Positions 13,774-25,331 of a DNA stretch of 64,000 nucleotides are shown in pieces (position 1 is the first letter of the stretch; each line of letters opens with the position of its first letter). The notes under the pieces are model-generated. The model was given only the letters and a program-made list of their open reading frames with translations. It was not told the DNA's origin and did no database searches. This DNA is from Homalodisca vitripennis (taxonomy: Eukaryota > Arthropoda > Insecta > Hemiptera > Cicadellidae): the NCBI RefSeq assembly GCF_021130785.1, contig NC_060214.1, forward strand, positions 46,375,001 to 46,439,000, in the 5' to 3' direction. The position numbers and the translations under genes are program-made.

Positions 13774-16700
13774 TAAAAAAGATCAAGAAAAATTTTAAAC
13801 TGTTACCACCCTTTCAAGATAAAAATATTTCACGCAATATACAAGAAAATGATAAATCATTCCGACAATATGTGGCACTATTGAAACAGTTATTATTGCG
13901 TAGTGGAATATCTATTATAATAAAGAATACAAACGTTCTGTACGCTTATAATTACTTCTATAACTATACAGTTTTTACTGTCAAGATCGATATACATTTA
14001 TCCACATACGTATCATAGATCATTTTTTATATGTATTTATGAATAATGCTCAACCCCATCCCTTTACCGTCATTTGTGGCCATAACAAAATACTCACTTG
14101 GAGTTTTAGAAAAGTAATATTTGTATTTAATAATAAAAGAATATGAAAAAGTGAGCATTTTCAGTTATTTAAAGTTATATCATTACAAGCACATAACTGA
14201 AGCTGCAAAGGTAAATAAGCCAGAGGGCCAAACTCTGCTTGTTTATTATTTTATTTTACATCCCTAATTATTGTAGGAGCTTTAATAAACACTGAGCCTC
14301 TTTCTGCTTTTTCCACAGGTGAATGCGAGATTCAACGTCACATTAAATGTTTTGTAATGTACCTCTGTGCACTTTACATACTATAATACTTCAAATCCTA
14401 CTTCACGCAAACAAGGACGTGAGCTCGCTTGTTTTTATCTGTATTAAATTTAAGTATGTGACTCATATTTATTGGTGTATAGGGTATATATTGCAGATTA
14501 TAATCTATATATATGCAAATTTTAAATGAAAAAAAAAAGAAATTAGTGCATGATTTTGCATCTATTTCCAAATTTCTATAAGTGCCATGAAATGTTTAAA
14601 AAGGCTATATAAACGTAACAAAATGTGTTTAAATTATAAAATAACTGCTTAAAAAAATTCATTAATATCAAATTTATTCCTATGTTTAATGGTTAGACGT
14701 GTCAATCTATTTCTAGACATTCTGATTGAATGCATGGACGTTTAAGAAACAATGCTGTATTTCTTAGTTAATTCCTAGCCGGAAAATAACCTACCGGAAG
14801 TAAATATCTTAGTGACAAATAAATAAAAAAGTGTGAATTATTGTGGGCCGTTTTCAATAATATAGGAATACTTTCAGTGGGTTTAAAAAAATGTTAAAAA
14901 CAACGTGTGTTAATATAGGTTGGCGTGCTGGTTGATACTATTCGACCATGCCAGGAGATAAATTCACTCGGAGAACTGTTTTGGAAGACTATGAAAAAAG
15001 TTTTATTTTGGTATATATGGTGACATAGTATACTATTTTGATAGTATTATGATAAAATAATTACCAGACATTGTGTATATGTAATTTTATTTTATATATT
15101 TTGTATAGTTTTTAATCCTTAAACATCGACTAGCTTACATGGTCAAATAGAAAATTTGAAGTAAGTATTTATTTTTTTAGAATATATTTGTACCTTCATG
15201 TAATAATATTTATAGATATTATTTTTAAAAGAAAAATTACAAAAACGTTTTCTATCTTGCCTAGTTTATACCTGAAAGTAGAACCTAGATGCAGAAAACA
15301 TACTAATACGTGTGTCTTAACACTGGACAATTCGAACGATTGCCATGACAGGCACATCAATAACCGCAAATGAAAGGATATTGAAGTAAAAGATATTGGT
15401 TGGTAGGTATATTTTACTGGGAAAAATGACTGCTGGAGAGCTTTTGCTGGTTCCCATTTAATAGTTTATTAAACCTAAAAATTAGTAAATATTAACTACA
15501 CATATCTCGCCTCCCCTCCTTGAGTAGACGAGAGTGGAACTGAGGTAGCCCTCCCTTCTTCTCATGTTATATAACAAAGATAGTGCCCGTGTTTCCAGTG
15601 GTAGTACTAGGAAAAATAAAATAAAGCGATGCAATAAATTTGAAGTGCTCAGTAACCATAGAGCTATTGCAATGACGGACAGAATTTGGCGTCTGCTATT
15701 TTTCTATTTAGCCCCATAATGTTTCACCGTAAATCGGGGCAATCATTGATTACCAAAAGAAAAAATTCAGTTGAGCTCAACTATCGACGTTGAATACTGA
15801 GGACATAGCGGTCAAACGAAAATACATTCATACGGATTATCCTCGGGCATTGTTTTATAATCTCAGATCAAAAAAGTAACCTTTATACATACTTTTAAGT
15901 CTCTAAAAATTTTCTGTACATCCAATAAAAGAAAAAATATTATTAAATATCCTAAACCATTTGTAGACAACAGATACGAGTAATAATCCTACTAATATTA
16001 TAAATACAAAAGTGCCTTTAATTGTTTGATATGCTTTCACATATAAACCATTCAATCAATTGTTCTAAAATTTTCCATGAACATTCCAAATGTCAATAGA
16101 AAACGTTAAAAAAGAATCATCAATTCGTTTGATTAACTTCTGGTTCTGGTCCTATTAATAAAAAAAAATTGTTAAACTGGTATCTGTTGCACTATATATG
16201 ACTAATTCTAATTTTAAAATATCACACGACCCTATATTTATACACCATGAATGATAATATTAAGAAAAATTGGAACTTCAACTTTAGAGTTCCTATTCCT
16301 TTATCTAAAATAGTTCATGTGTTTCTGAAATTGAGGGAGCTATAAAAAATACAAGGAAAGTTGCATAGAAATCGTGGGCGTTGTCACGTTTGGTAGTTAA
16401 TTACGATTATGCAAATAAACATTTGTATCAAAACCATCACAGTTTAGCAAAAGCAAACTCTATAAAAAAGCACTTTTGATTGTTAAATACACAAAATACA
16501 TTTGCGATTTAATGGAAAACTGTAACAATTATTTCTCCATAAAAAATATAACAAAGGGAGAACGCTTCCGAGCTCCTGACTTTTACTGCATTGTTTGCTT
16601 GCCAATAAATGTCTGAATCTGAACAACATTGTCCTCAGGACGAGTTAATGACCGTTGAACTAAAGGTGAATTATTTCAACTCTAAATGTAGATACCGGAC

Positions 16701-16830
16701 GTTAGCAAAAGTTCCTTTCAGATTTTATTATTAGTTTATTAGTAGAGTTAATGACGATTGAAATAACTATGAATTATGTTAACTATTTCAGCACTAATCG
16801 TATATAATGGACGTTTATAACTTTAGCGAC
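13774..16830 (+). repeat. Macro-repeat copy 3 (diverged)
   Basis: Similar throughout but with many indels and unrelated pieces, including a stretch at 15315-15460 shared with 49165-49325. Near the end the GTTAATGACGGTTGAA segment is itself duplicated (about 16643 and 16748). It is an older copy than 1 and 2. Confidence 0.75.
15315..15460 (+). repeat. Dispersed repeat F, copy 1
   Basis: Similar to 49165-49325: GCACATCAATAACCGCAAAT and ATGACTGCTGGAGAG blocks in the same order. It lies inside the diverged macro-repeat copy 3 and probably inserted there. Confidence 0.6.
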
Positions 16831-16939
16831 TACTTAAATCTATGTCCTAAAAATTGCAAAATTTATCTAATTAAAAATATTTGTTATTTACTAATAAATA
16901 CATAAATAGAAAAAGCTACTTAAATTCAGAATTATCATC

Positions 16940-17110
16940 TCAGTTTCTCAAGCTTCATTTCTACACAAGGCGTCATTAAAACTGCACTGAGCTTGTTAAA
17001 GTACAGTGGTTTATTTGTGGCCCAACACAATGTATACTTACACAAGGCGTCTTAATTTATATGCAAGTTTTATTTCCACGTAGTTCTTGCTTTGATTTTA
17101 AAAACAGCTT
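16940..17110 (+). repeat. Dispersed repeat E, copy 1
   Basis: Matches the reverse complement of about 47350-47530: GGCGTCATTAAAACTGCAC, GAGCTTGTTAAA, ACAGTGGTTTATTT and CAAGGCGTC. It has the look of a short interspersed repeat and no coding frame. Confidence 0.8.
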
Positions 17111-18469
17111 ACCACCTTTTTAGATAATGTATTTATGTATGTATGAATATTTCAAATAAAACGATATGATAGATATTTAAAATATTTATAAGTATATAAG
17201 GACTTTGAAATGAATTAATTCTGAAGAAAATGCCTAAAATATCTCCAGTACAATCATATGTAGGTTGATTTGTATTGAAATCACCATCGTGTATGTGTAT
17301 GTTTTCGTAAAGAGTGTTTTAAAATTGAGCTTCACAGTTAAAAACCTGCTTTATTCATAATGACTACAGTGTTACTTTTGTTATCTTTGAGATATAAAAC
17401 GCCTTTTTCTTAATTTCTAATTAAATTGTTTTATTTATTTTAATTATTAAATATTTGGCCTTTCTTTATTCGAGACAAATGTTGGAATATTTATTGTTTC
17501 AGACAATTTGGGAGAGTTCTGACCTAATTGCACTTTTATCATCATTGGTAAGATATTTTTATACTGGTTTTTCAGCCAAACATTTATACATATATAAATA
17601 TTTATTTTATTTTACTTTTAGTTAAACAAATCTTGAATTAAACCTTCATTCCGCTGATAGTTATTTTAAAATTTCAATTTGTTATGCTATATAACAACTG
17701 ACGCTGGCATTTTTTATTTTGAAAGGCCCCGTGTATAAAATAATATTGGATAATTGTGACATTTATTTTATCAATTAATACAAAATATTTATATACGGTT
17801 CGATAATTTTCTTTAACTATATATAAAACACACATAGACACACACACAGATACATGAATACTTTTCATTACCATAAACCACTAGAAGAGATAATTATTAT
17901 ATCTGAATTGAGTAATGTTTTGCAATACAGTCTCTAAATTGACTGCTATAGTTGAGATCATACATTTAAAGAGGTCTTAGTGAAATAAAAATAAAAAATG
18001 TTCTAAGCAGTTCAACTTTCCACATTGGGATAGAACTTTAACAAGAACCTACTTTAAATGTTTATAAATTAACAACTATACCGAACACAAGGATAGTGTA
18101 ACATATCCTGTACATGCATATGATACTTAAACTTAGCCTTAGTTTTAAAAAGATTGAGTTCAAAAAATATATATATTCCATTAACTGTAATAGAATTATG
18201 TTTAATATTTCTTGCTGTCAAACAGCAAATGCTATTTTTCAAGGGCGCGTTCGTTTGTATGGGGAAGATAAATATTTCCACTTGTCAGTACAACTTTTTA
18301 TACGCCTGCATTCTAAATAATTTATGAAAAAAAATTAAGAGGCTAAAATAGAATTATTCATAGATTAAAAACAACATATAGTGGGAAAGTACAAAAACAA
18401 TTAGTCAGTAACGTATAATTTTGATATAAATGAATCCAAAAGAAGCAAAATAAGTGTTCTCTTTCCCAG
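17111..18469. other. AT-rich sequence, no supportable gene
   Basis: A short CA-rich stretch near 17828-17850 and otherwise unique-looking AT-rich DNA. Frames at 17674-17874 and 18069-18320 overlap each other on opposite strands and lack family signals. Confidence 0.55.
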
Positions 18470-18899
18470 ATGAGTTTTAACTTATACTCAAATCTACAAA
18501 TCGGTATAACACTTCTTAGAATTCTTGAACTAGGTCTAATTTCACCAAGGTACATAATTGACCTACAGGGTCCAGAAAAGAGATCTTCAATGGAGATTAT
18601 ATGTACATTAGTGTTACTAGAGTTTGGCAGTCCTGTTTTTATAATATCCATGCTTATTAATTCCTTTATTCCTTAGCTTATTCTTTTATTGTATAATTGA
18701 CGTACCATAAGTTTATATAAATTCAAGTGTACAGGTAGAATGGGAGAACTAATATCAAGGAAATAATTTATGTTAAATGTCCTGATTATGTTCCCGGGAA
18801 TTCCAAAACTCATTAAAATAAAAGAACAATCATCAACAAATTAAATGAAAGCTATTAAATTGCACAAAAACAATAACTAATATATAGATAACTATTAAA

Positions 18900-18954
<55 letters not shown>

Positions 18955-19195
18955 TCTAAAGTTCTACCTGTACACTTGTATTTATATAAACTTATACTAC
19001 TTTAATCTTACATTAAAAGAACAAGCTGAGGGATGAAGGAATTAATAAACATGGACATGTTTTTGTAAAATACTGTGCGTTGTATAAAACAGGACGGCCA
19101 AACTCTGGCAAAACTAACGTAGCATTTAATCTCCATAGAATTCTCTCCTCTGGACCCAGTAAGTCAATCATCGCAGTCAATATAGAGACGGTATT
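18470..19195. repeat. Large imperfect inverted repeat around (AT)n
   Basis: The left arm, about 18480-18745, matches the reverse complement of about 18953-19190. Shared pieces include AATTAATAARCATGGA, AAACAGGACKGCCAAACTCT, TCTGGACCC and TATATAAAYTCAAGTGTACA. The spacer holds a pure (AT)n tract (18900-18950). Short protein-like frames in both arms (PNSGKTNVAFNLHRI and PNSSNTNVHIISIED) are similar because the DNA is; coding is unproven. It could be a transposon or an inverted duplication. Confidence 0.75.
18900..18950 (+). repeat. (AT)n microsatellite
   Basis: An uninterrupted AT dinucleotide tract of about 50 bp, in the spacer of the 18.5-19.2 kb inverted repeat. Confidence 0.95.
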
Positions 19196-19588
19196 TAGAA
19201 ACATTTCTCAATTCAGATATGTTAATTATCACTTCTGGTGGTTTTTGGTAATGGAAGTATTTAATGTGTCTGTGTGTGTTTGTTATATAGTTTGAGAAAG
19301 TTATTACCGTATATAAATAGTTTACGTTTTAAAATAACTTTACAATAAATCTGGTAAAACGCACATGTTTCAAATTCTAAACAGATTTGGTGTTGTTAAG
19401 GAATGGAGGTGAATATAGTCAGGACAATACGAATTAATTTATATCTCCAAGAAAATTTACAATACTATCTGTACTGAAATTTTTATTTCATAAATAAATG
19501 TAGTATTTACTAAAATTGACTAGTGCTGATTATCTCATAAAACAGTGAAGCATGCAAGATGTATTTAAAGTAGTTTAACATAAAGTGA

Positions 19589-19690
19589 CCCCCCCCCCAC
19601 CCCCCCCCCCCCCCACCCCCCCCCCCCCCCACCCCCCCCCCCCCCCACCCCCCCCCCCCCCCACCCCCCCCCCCCCCCACCCCCCCCCAC
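19589..19690 (+). repeat. (C15A)n minisatellite
   Basis: Runs of C are broken by single A at 19599, 19615, 19631, 19647, 19663 and 19679, an exact 16-bp period, with a last A at 19689. The minus strand is G15T repeats, able to form G-quadruplexes. The same unit and period occur at 62449-62550. Confidence 0.95.
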
Positions 19691-20040
19691 ATTTCTCTGT
19701 TTTTTTTCCTAAGTCATAACTCTTGAAAAATTGCTCTGTCTACAAGTTAGATTCAAGTTTGTTTACAAAATGTATTTATTCTTCAATTTCCCCGATACCA
19801 TCATGTTTACCAATACGAATAATTAAAAAATATTAAATTACCATTTAACCGAACCTCATCAACCACCCTCGTATGTCATGTAACTTTAATATAAATGAAG
19901 CATCGTGGGAATTAATATAAGTTAGTTTGTTCTTGAGGATATCGTTCTGATATTGAAACATATTGAGAGAGGACAGAAAATATTTTAGCATAGATTAAAC
20001 TTTCGTTTATATGGTTTAACTCCACTCAAACAAATTTAAG

Positions 20041-20335
20041 GTTATTTTATTACAACTTGCATACGGTCATTGCTATGAAATGGTGGTATGTTCATTTTAC
20101 AGTAACAAATAAATGTTTATTTAATTTAATTTTTTAATATTAATATATCACAACTTGCATACGATGATTACTATGAAGTGATGGTTTATTAACTTTAAAA
20201 TAACAAATCAATGTTTATTTTATTTACGTTTTTTAAGGTTTATATAGTACAAATTGCATACGATCATTGCTATGAAGTGTGGTATATTGATTTAACAATA
20301 ACAAATAAACATTTATTTTATTGAATTTTTTTTGA
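20041..20335 (+). repeat. Tandem repeat, 3 diverged copies of about 98 bp
   Basis: The core ACAACTTGCATACG followed by TGCTATGAAGTG recurs at 20052, 20150 and 20249, each followed by AACAAATAAATGTTTATTT. The copies differ by substitutions and small indels. Confidence 0.85.
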
Positions 20336-20529
20336 AATGTAATGGAAACAAATGAAATTTTTACAAAACATAAGCATCTTGTACCACTCGAGGGGCAGGA
20401 AATTTTTCATTTCTGCCTGTCGGACTGTCCAGACGGGTGTGGCTGCGCGATACCTCAAAATCTTACTTGCACATAAAAAATTTAAAATAAAATTTCATCT
20501 GAGGAACATCGAATATATTTATGTATATT

Positions 20530-20530
<1 letters not shown>

Positions 20531-20610
<80 letters not shown>

Positions 20611-20611
20611 T
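20531..20611 (+). repeat. (AT)n-(GT)n compound microsatellite
   Basis: About 27 AT units run directly into about 12 GT units, followed by TTTTGTGTTTT. Confidence 0.95.
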
Positions 20612-21884
20612 TTGTGTTTTAATTTATTTTTTAATTGTCGTATTTTAACGCGTGAAATGTGTATTTAGATTGGGACTCAATTCGGTAATCTATTTTGAAG
20701 GTAACCCTCGCTGTAAATTTCGCAATACTTTAGCCTCATTCAAATCATTCCCTGGCATAACGTTATTATATGTTTTTCTACTTATATAGATTCTTAAACT
20801 TATGGTGAATCCTATAAAACTAATTTTCCATAAGCATATATTCTATCTTTGGATTATTAATTCTAAGAACATAAATGGAATTTACTGTATAAAGAGTTAT
20901 GCCAAATCGCTGGGCAGCGTGGGTGAGGAATATTTCTTCAGCAATTTAAACTATAAAACACTATTAGTAACTATTTAAAATATGCATTTAACAATATCTT
21001 AGTTTTACTAAACAATTTTATGGGCATTAATTTACAGATATATTTTATAACCCTCACAATACTCGTAATAAACACCACTACTCATAATAATGGGCTTCTA
21101 TTGATAGCAAATCCGTCAGTAATTTTTTACTAAGTTTCATATATAGGAAGTTAAATCCATTAACTTTTTAATATTTAGAGAAAAAACTTACCTATATTAT
21201 AAAGCCTCACTTGTATATAAGCAACAATCAAGTTAGTGACAGTTATGACAATGTATGTTACTCAACGGGATTTCGGAAAGAGCTAGAGTATATTGTACAA
21301 ATTAACATGTGACCTGTGTAACGTACGTAGTCAAATTTAATGAGTTATACGTTTGAACATTTCCATGCAATCTCAGCTTTTACACCTTTACGCAACACGT
21401 GTTTTGGCGTATTCCTATTCCGTATTCGTATATTTTTTATACGTTGAAGATAAAACCAATCATATGTATGTACACTCTTTAAAAAACATGTGTGATTTGC
21501 TTTTCAGAAAACAGTAAGTTCACATGGCTATCAGAATAAAAATGATTCAATGTCAGCATGCGAAGAAACTATATTACCCTAGAGTATAACGTGGCTTGCC
21601 GAGAATTAGGAGTGATAAATAATTGCACCTTCTCTTAACGATCACATCTTTCAACTGAAACTTATCCTTAAGACATATTATCAATTAAGAGTTCCTAATT
21701 AGTGCTCAGTAACTAATGACATTTCCACTATATCATATACAACAAGTAAAACCAAATTAATGAAATCGTCAACAACGTTATTTCAGATACAAACATATGC
21801 GCATAACTTGTTATTGAAAACGTACTGTTATATATTATTACAGTTTTAAATTTTAAATAATGAAACACAGTGTCATTAATTCCA
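20612..21884. other. AT-rich sequence without recognised features
   Basis: Nothing supportable. The preceding patch 20375-20460 is GC-richer and resembles the stress-free ends of interspersed repeats, but has no partner in this window. Confidence 0.5.
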
Positions 21885-22045
21885 ATTAAATTTAGTTAAT
21901 TCTTTTGAATTACGAAAGCAACTAAGCCTCGATAAACATCCAAAATAAAATTCAACATAAGGTCCGAATAATCCCAATAACTTCATAAAACATGTTTAAT
22001 TTACCTGTTTTGACGGAATGAACTTCAATAAATATTTATAAATTT
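21885..22045 (+). repeat. Direct repeat pair D, copy 1
   Basis: About 160 bp similar to 24293-24455, with GAGTTACGAAAGCAACTAAG-like and AAACATGTTTAATTTACCTG blocks and TGAACTTCAATAAA at the end. No coding frame. Confidence 0.85.
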
Positions 22046-22934
22046 ACCTTTGAAAAAATCTTGCTACTTTTATATTTAACACGAAATGAAATTAAAGTTG
22101 TATTTTGATAACTGTTATGATATTTATTAAACAGGAAAATGTTTCCTGACATTCCGTGACTGTGTACTACTCAAATGTTTCAGAGAGAAATGGAGCGACT
22201 CAATTCAATAGATTTGACAGTTTAAAATAAGAGAGAAACCCATACTCTCATTGGTGCTCACCCATTACCAACACTCAGATTGAAGTACCGTTCATTGAAA
22301 GTGGTCATAGAATGGTCCATTGCTAAATTATAGCATCTACGACGAGATATTGGCACATGTTAGATTGAGTGAGGCCAATGACCATCTAATTGCTTTCATA
22401 CTAAACTCTTCCGGTGTAATTAGTTAGCTAATTATGGTGTACCTGTATATTGTAAACGGTTTTAACAAACTTACACAAGAGTTACAAGGTCCCATGATCA
22501 TTTTCTTTTCTTCTGCAATTCAGGTACCTACGAAATTGACTTTATGCAGGTCATGATTCAAATGGGTAAAAAGAACAATAAATATATAATTTCCCATATA
22601 ATATATATTTTTAATCACTAGGCATTTTAAGCCAACTTCTATTCTAAGCTCAGCTATAGCGAAGCGATTAAGGTACAAAAGTGCCAATTTAAAAGTGCCA
22701 ATCATATAAATTCCAAGATTATGAAATGCCTAATCAAATGAAGCCAAAAATAATAACTTACTAAAACGATGAAGTATAGATCGTAAAAACATTTAAAATA
22801 GAAAACTAAAATAAATATTTGTTAAATAAAATGTCGATCTAGTGTTAAATAAAATTGTTTGCACGATAACGTAACGTATATTTAATGAAAAAACTTCAAA
22901 TTTATGTTACAATGGGTATATTTATATCAAACAT

Positions 22935-23699
22935 TCTTCATCGGCTGCAAGCAAATAATGGAGATGCAAACTCCATAGAGAATGCTCTTTGTGCCTAACT
23001 GCCACTCTCGGTGATAGAGGAAACATTGTTGTAATTAAAACGGTGATGTGGAATCCCAAAATCATGCTCCAAATCCAGAGGAATTTCAAGCTCTTCTATT
23101 ACTAAAGATCATGAAGAGGAATGCGTCCCAACATTCGGAAGATCCATCAACAGAATAATTATAAGACGTTTGCAAGATGCTCCGAAAACAGGTCCAGCTC
23201 AACTTCACGGAAGAGAAAACATTCGGAAACAAATTCAGCGTGACCGCTTAAAAAATGTACCTTCAAAACTAACCTGAGTCGCAATGAATAGATAATTTCA
23301 AAAGCAGTGTAAGCTGTCATCCAAATTCAACTCCCCTCGTCCTTTATGGCGGATTTTGAGCGGGCGATAATCAACGGAGTACAGAATTATCTACTTAATA
23401 ATGTAATTCCTATACTGTTAAACGTGAGTCTGTTTCTTTTGTGACAGAGCGTATACCGGTACGTACAAGCTGAAGGGTTACAGGTTGATTATAAAAACGC
23501 AGATGATAGCTCCATATGAGGTGACTCTAAGATGATATGTGCTCTGAGCTACAAAGCTCAGATATATCTACTAGTACAAACTAGTAGACGATGTACTAGA
23601 CGTTTTTTTTATTTATTGGTGCATCAAGCTCCCGAAAGTTTCACAAACATAGTAGATTACCTTCAAGTGGCGTACATAAGAGGCAGCATGACCACATAA
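22935..23699 (+). pseudogene. Decayed MULE transposase gene with FLYWCH zinc-finger part
   Basis: Translating across frames gives pieces in the order expected of insect Mutator-like (MULE) transposases with an N-terminal FLYWCH finger. First comes a degraded Cys/His finger region (about 22950-23080) followed by NHAPNPEEFQAL. Next is RLQDAPKTGPAQL-RENIRKQIQRDR (about 23160-23260). Then comes the catalytic-core-like MADFERAIINGVQNYL (about 23347-23395), then QSVYRYVQAEGLQVDY (about 23447-23494), and finally PESFTNIVDYLQVAYIRG (about 23631-23685). These lie in different frames, separated by stops and indels, so the gene is dead. The function of the ancestor was DNA transposition. The assignment rests on recalled family patterns and the conserved order of the pieces. 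No terminal inverted repeats were found. Confidence 0.65.
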
Positions 23700-24292
23700 C
23701 TTGATAGACAGTTCAACTTATTTTACGTCTGTTTGACTTTCCCAACGATATCTTGAGAATGAGTGCAGTGCAATTAAAATGCCAGGTCGTTTTATATAGC
23801 TGAGCGTAATTAAATACAATTTATTTTTACGATTTTAACGATGAAAGCAAAAGGAAATCATAATATAAAGTATTTTTCTCAAATTACTTGAGTAGAATCA
23901 CGTGACATATAACTATGTGGCATTTGTTGAATTGGTTAAGACTAATTACATTACACTCTACAGGTTGTTTCGCTTATACCGTTATATTAGTTTATTTGCA
24001 TATAAACAAGATAGAGTTGGATAATGGTGTTGCATGTCCATCTAAGGTATTTTATTGATAGTAAGAAAAGCTTATAACCGAGCGTCATGTTTCGTAAATC
24101 AGTGAGTTTTAAACATTTGCTTGTCATATTTTGCTTATCTATATTCAACACAATAGACAGAAAACTGACTGACAAGTAATAACAGATTTTAGCATTCATG
24201 TGTAACTAAAAAAATAGGATTGAACACAATTTGTAAATAAATCAAAAGCTAAATAACATGCTAAGCTCATTAGAGTCACAGTGTAACTCATT

Positions 24293-24455
24293 GAAATTTA
24301 ATTTAGCTCATCCCTTTGAGTTACGAAAGCAACTAAGCCTAGTTACACATCCAAAACAAACTTCAATATAGGGTCCGACTGATTCCAATAACTTCGTAAA
24401 ACATGTTTAATTTACCTGTTTTGACTGAATGAACTTCAATAAAACTTTATAAAGT
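24293..24455 (+). repeat. Direct repeat pair D, copy 2
   Basis: The second member of the pair with 21885-22045, about 2.4 kb downstream in the same orientation. Confidence 0.85.
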
Positions 24456-25066
24456 GAATTTAATTGAAATTATACTCTTGACTTTTTATCAAATTAGATT
24501 TTTCATTTCATAATTACTAATCAACAAATATTCAACTTTTAAACCTTTGTCATTCTGAGAAAATAATGAGTTTAACTGCATGTCTCCGCTCACTAGAGCT
24601 TTAAAACGGTGATTGCAACAAAACATTTAATTTTTGTAAAGAAATTTAAGGATATTTGATCATCTAAGTCAAAGGATTGTATTGAAAAGTGATAATGGAC
24701 TACTCCAATGATGCCATTTATACATGTTTAGTAATAATTTAATTTTTATCTTGCAGTGAAATATAAACTTAAAATATAGTATCTACGAGACAATATTTAA
24801 TGTATAGAGAGACGAAAACCTAACAATCTTTAGTTAATGTCATAATTTACAAAAATGTAATTGTTTTAAAAACTATTAATTCTTTATAAGTATAGTTATT
24901 AGAGTGATATAGCTTCCATCTTATGGACTATTGCACCTGGTAACTTGAATTCGGATAGTTTTATATATACTGGCGTTGTGTTTTAAGTCGTCCCCAATAA
25001 ATTTCGTAGACAATATTTATAAACCCCTACCTATATTTACTGCAATAGCTATTTACTGCAGTTTGC

Positions 25067-25331
25067 AAGTGTTTACTTGTAATAACGAAGTCATCCCTAT
25101 TAAAGTGATATCCTAGTACAAGTGTTTACTTGTAATATCGAAGTCATCCCTATTAAAGTGATATCCTAGTACAAGTATTTACTTGTAATATCGAAGTCAT
25201 CCCTATTAAAGTGATATCCTAGTACAAGTATTTACTTGTAATATCGAAGTCATCCCTATTAAAGTGATATCCTAGTACAAGTATTTACTTGTAATATCGA
25301 AGTCATCCCAATTAACGTGATATCCCAGTAC
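25067..25331 (+). repeat. Tandem repeat, 5 copies of 53 bp
   Basis: The unit starts AAGTGTTTACTTGTAATATC and ends GATATCCTAGTAC, with copies at 25067, 25120, 25173, 25226 and 25279. The outer two copies carry a few changes and the middle three are nearly identical. Confidence 0.95.

Larger units (their letters stand above)
5124..16830 (+). repeat. Tandem macro-repeat array, unit about 3.4 kb
   Basis: The marker GATCAAGAAAAAT occurs at 5928, 9344 and 13781. After subtracting the 1,040 bp of transposon plus one target copy in the second unit, the spacings are 3,416 and 3,397 bp. There are four members: a partial copy (5124-5920), two good copies (5921-9336 and 9337-13773) and a diverged copy (13774 to about 16830). 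Unit landmarks include ACGCACACAAGGACGTGAGC, TATGCCAGGAGATAA and CGAGCTCCTGA. Matching open frames (8559-8753, 12996-13217) shift frame between copies, so coding is not supported. Confidence 0.88.

Noticed and set aside
19510..19692. Glycine-rich protein on the minus strand (also 62385-62668)
   Set aside because: It is the translation of the (C15A)n minisatellite.
25067..25331. CRISPR array
   Set aside because: The 53-bp units are contiguous with no unique spacers, and the genome is eukaryotic.
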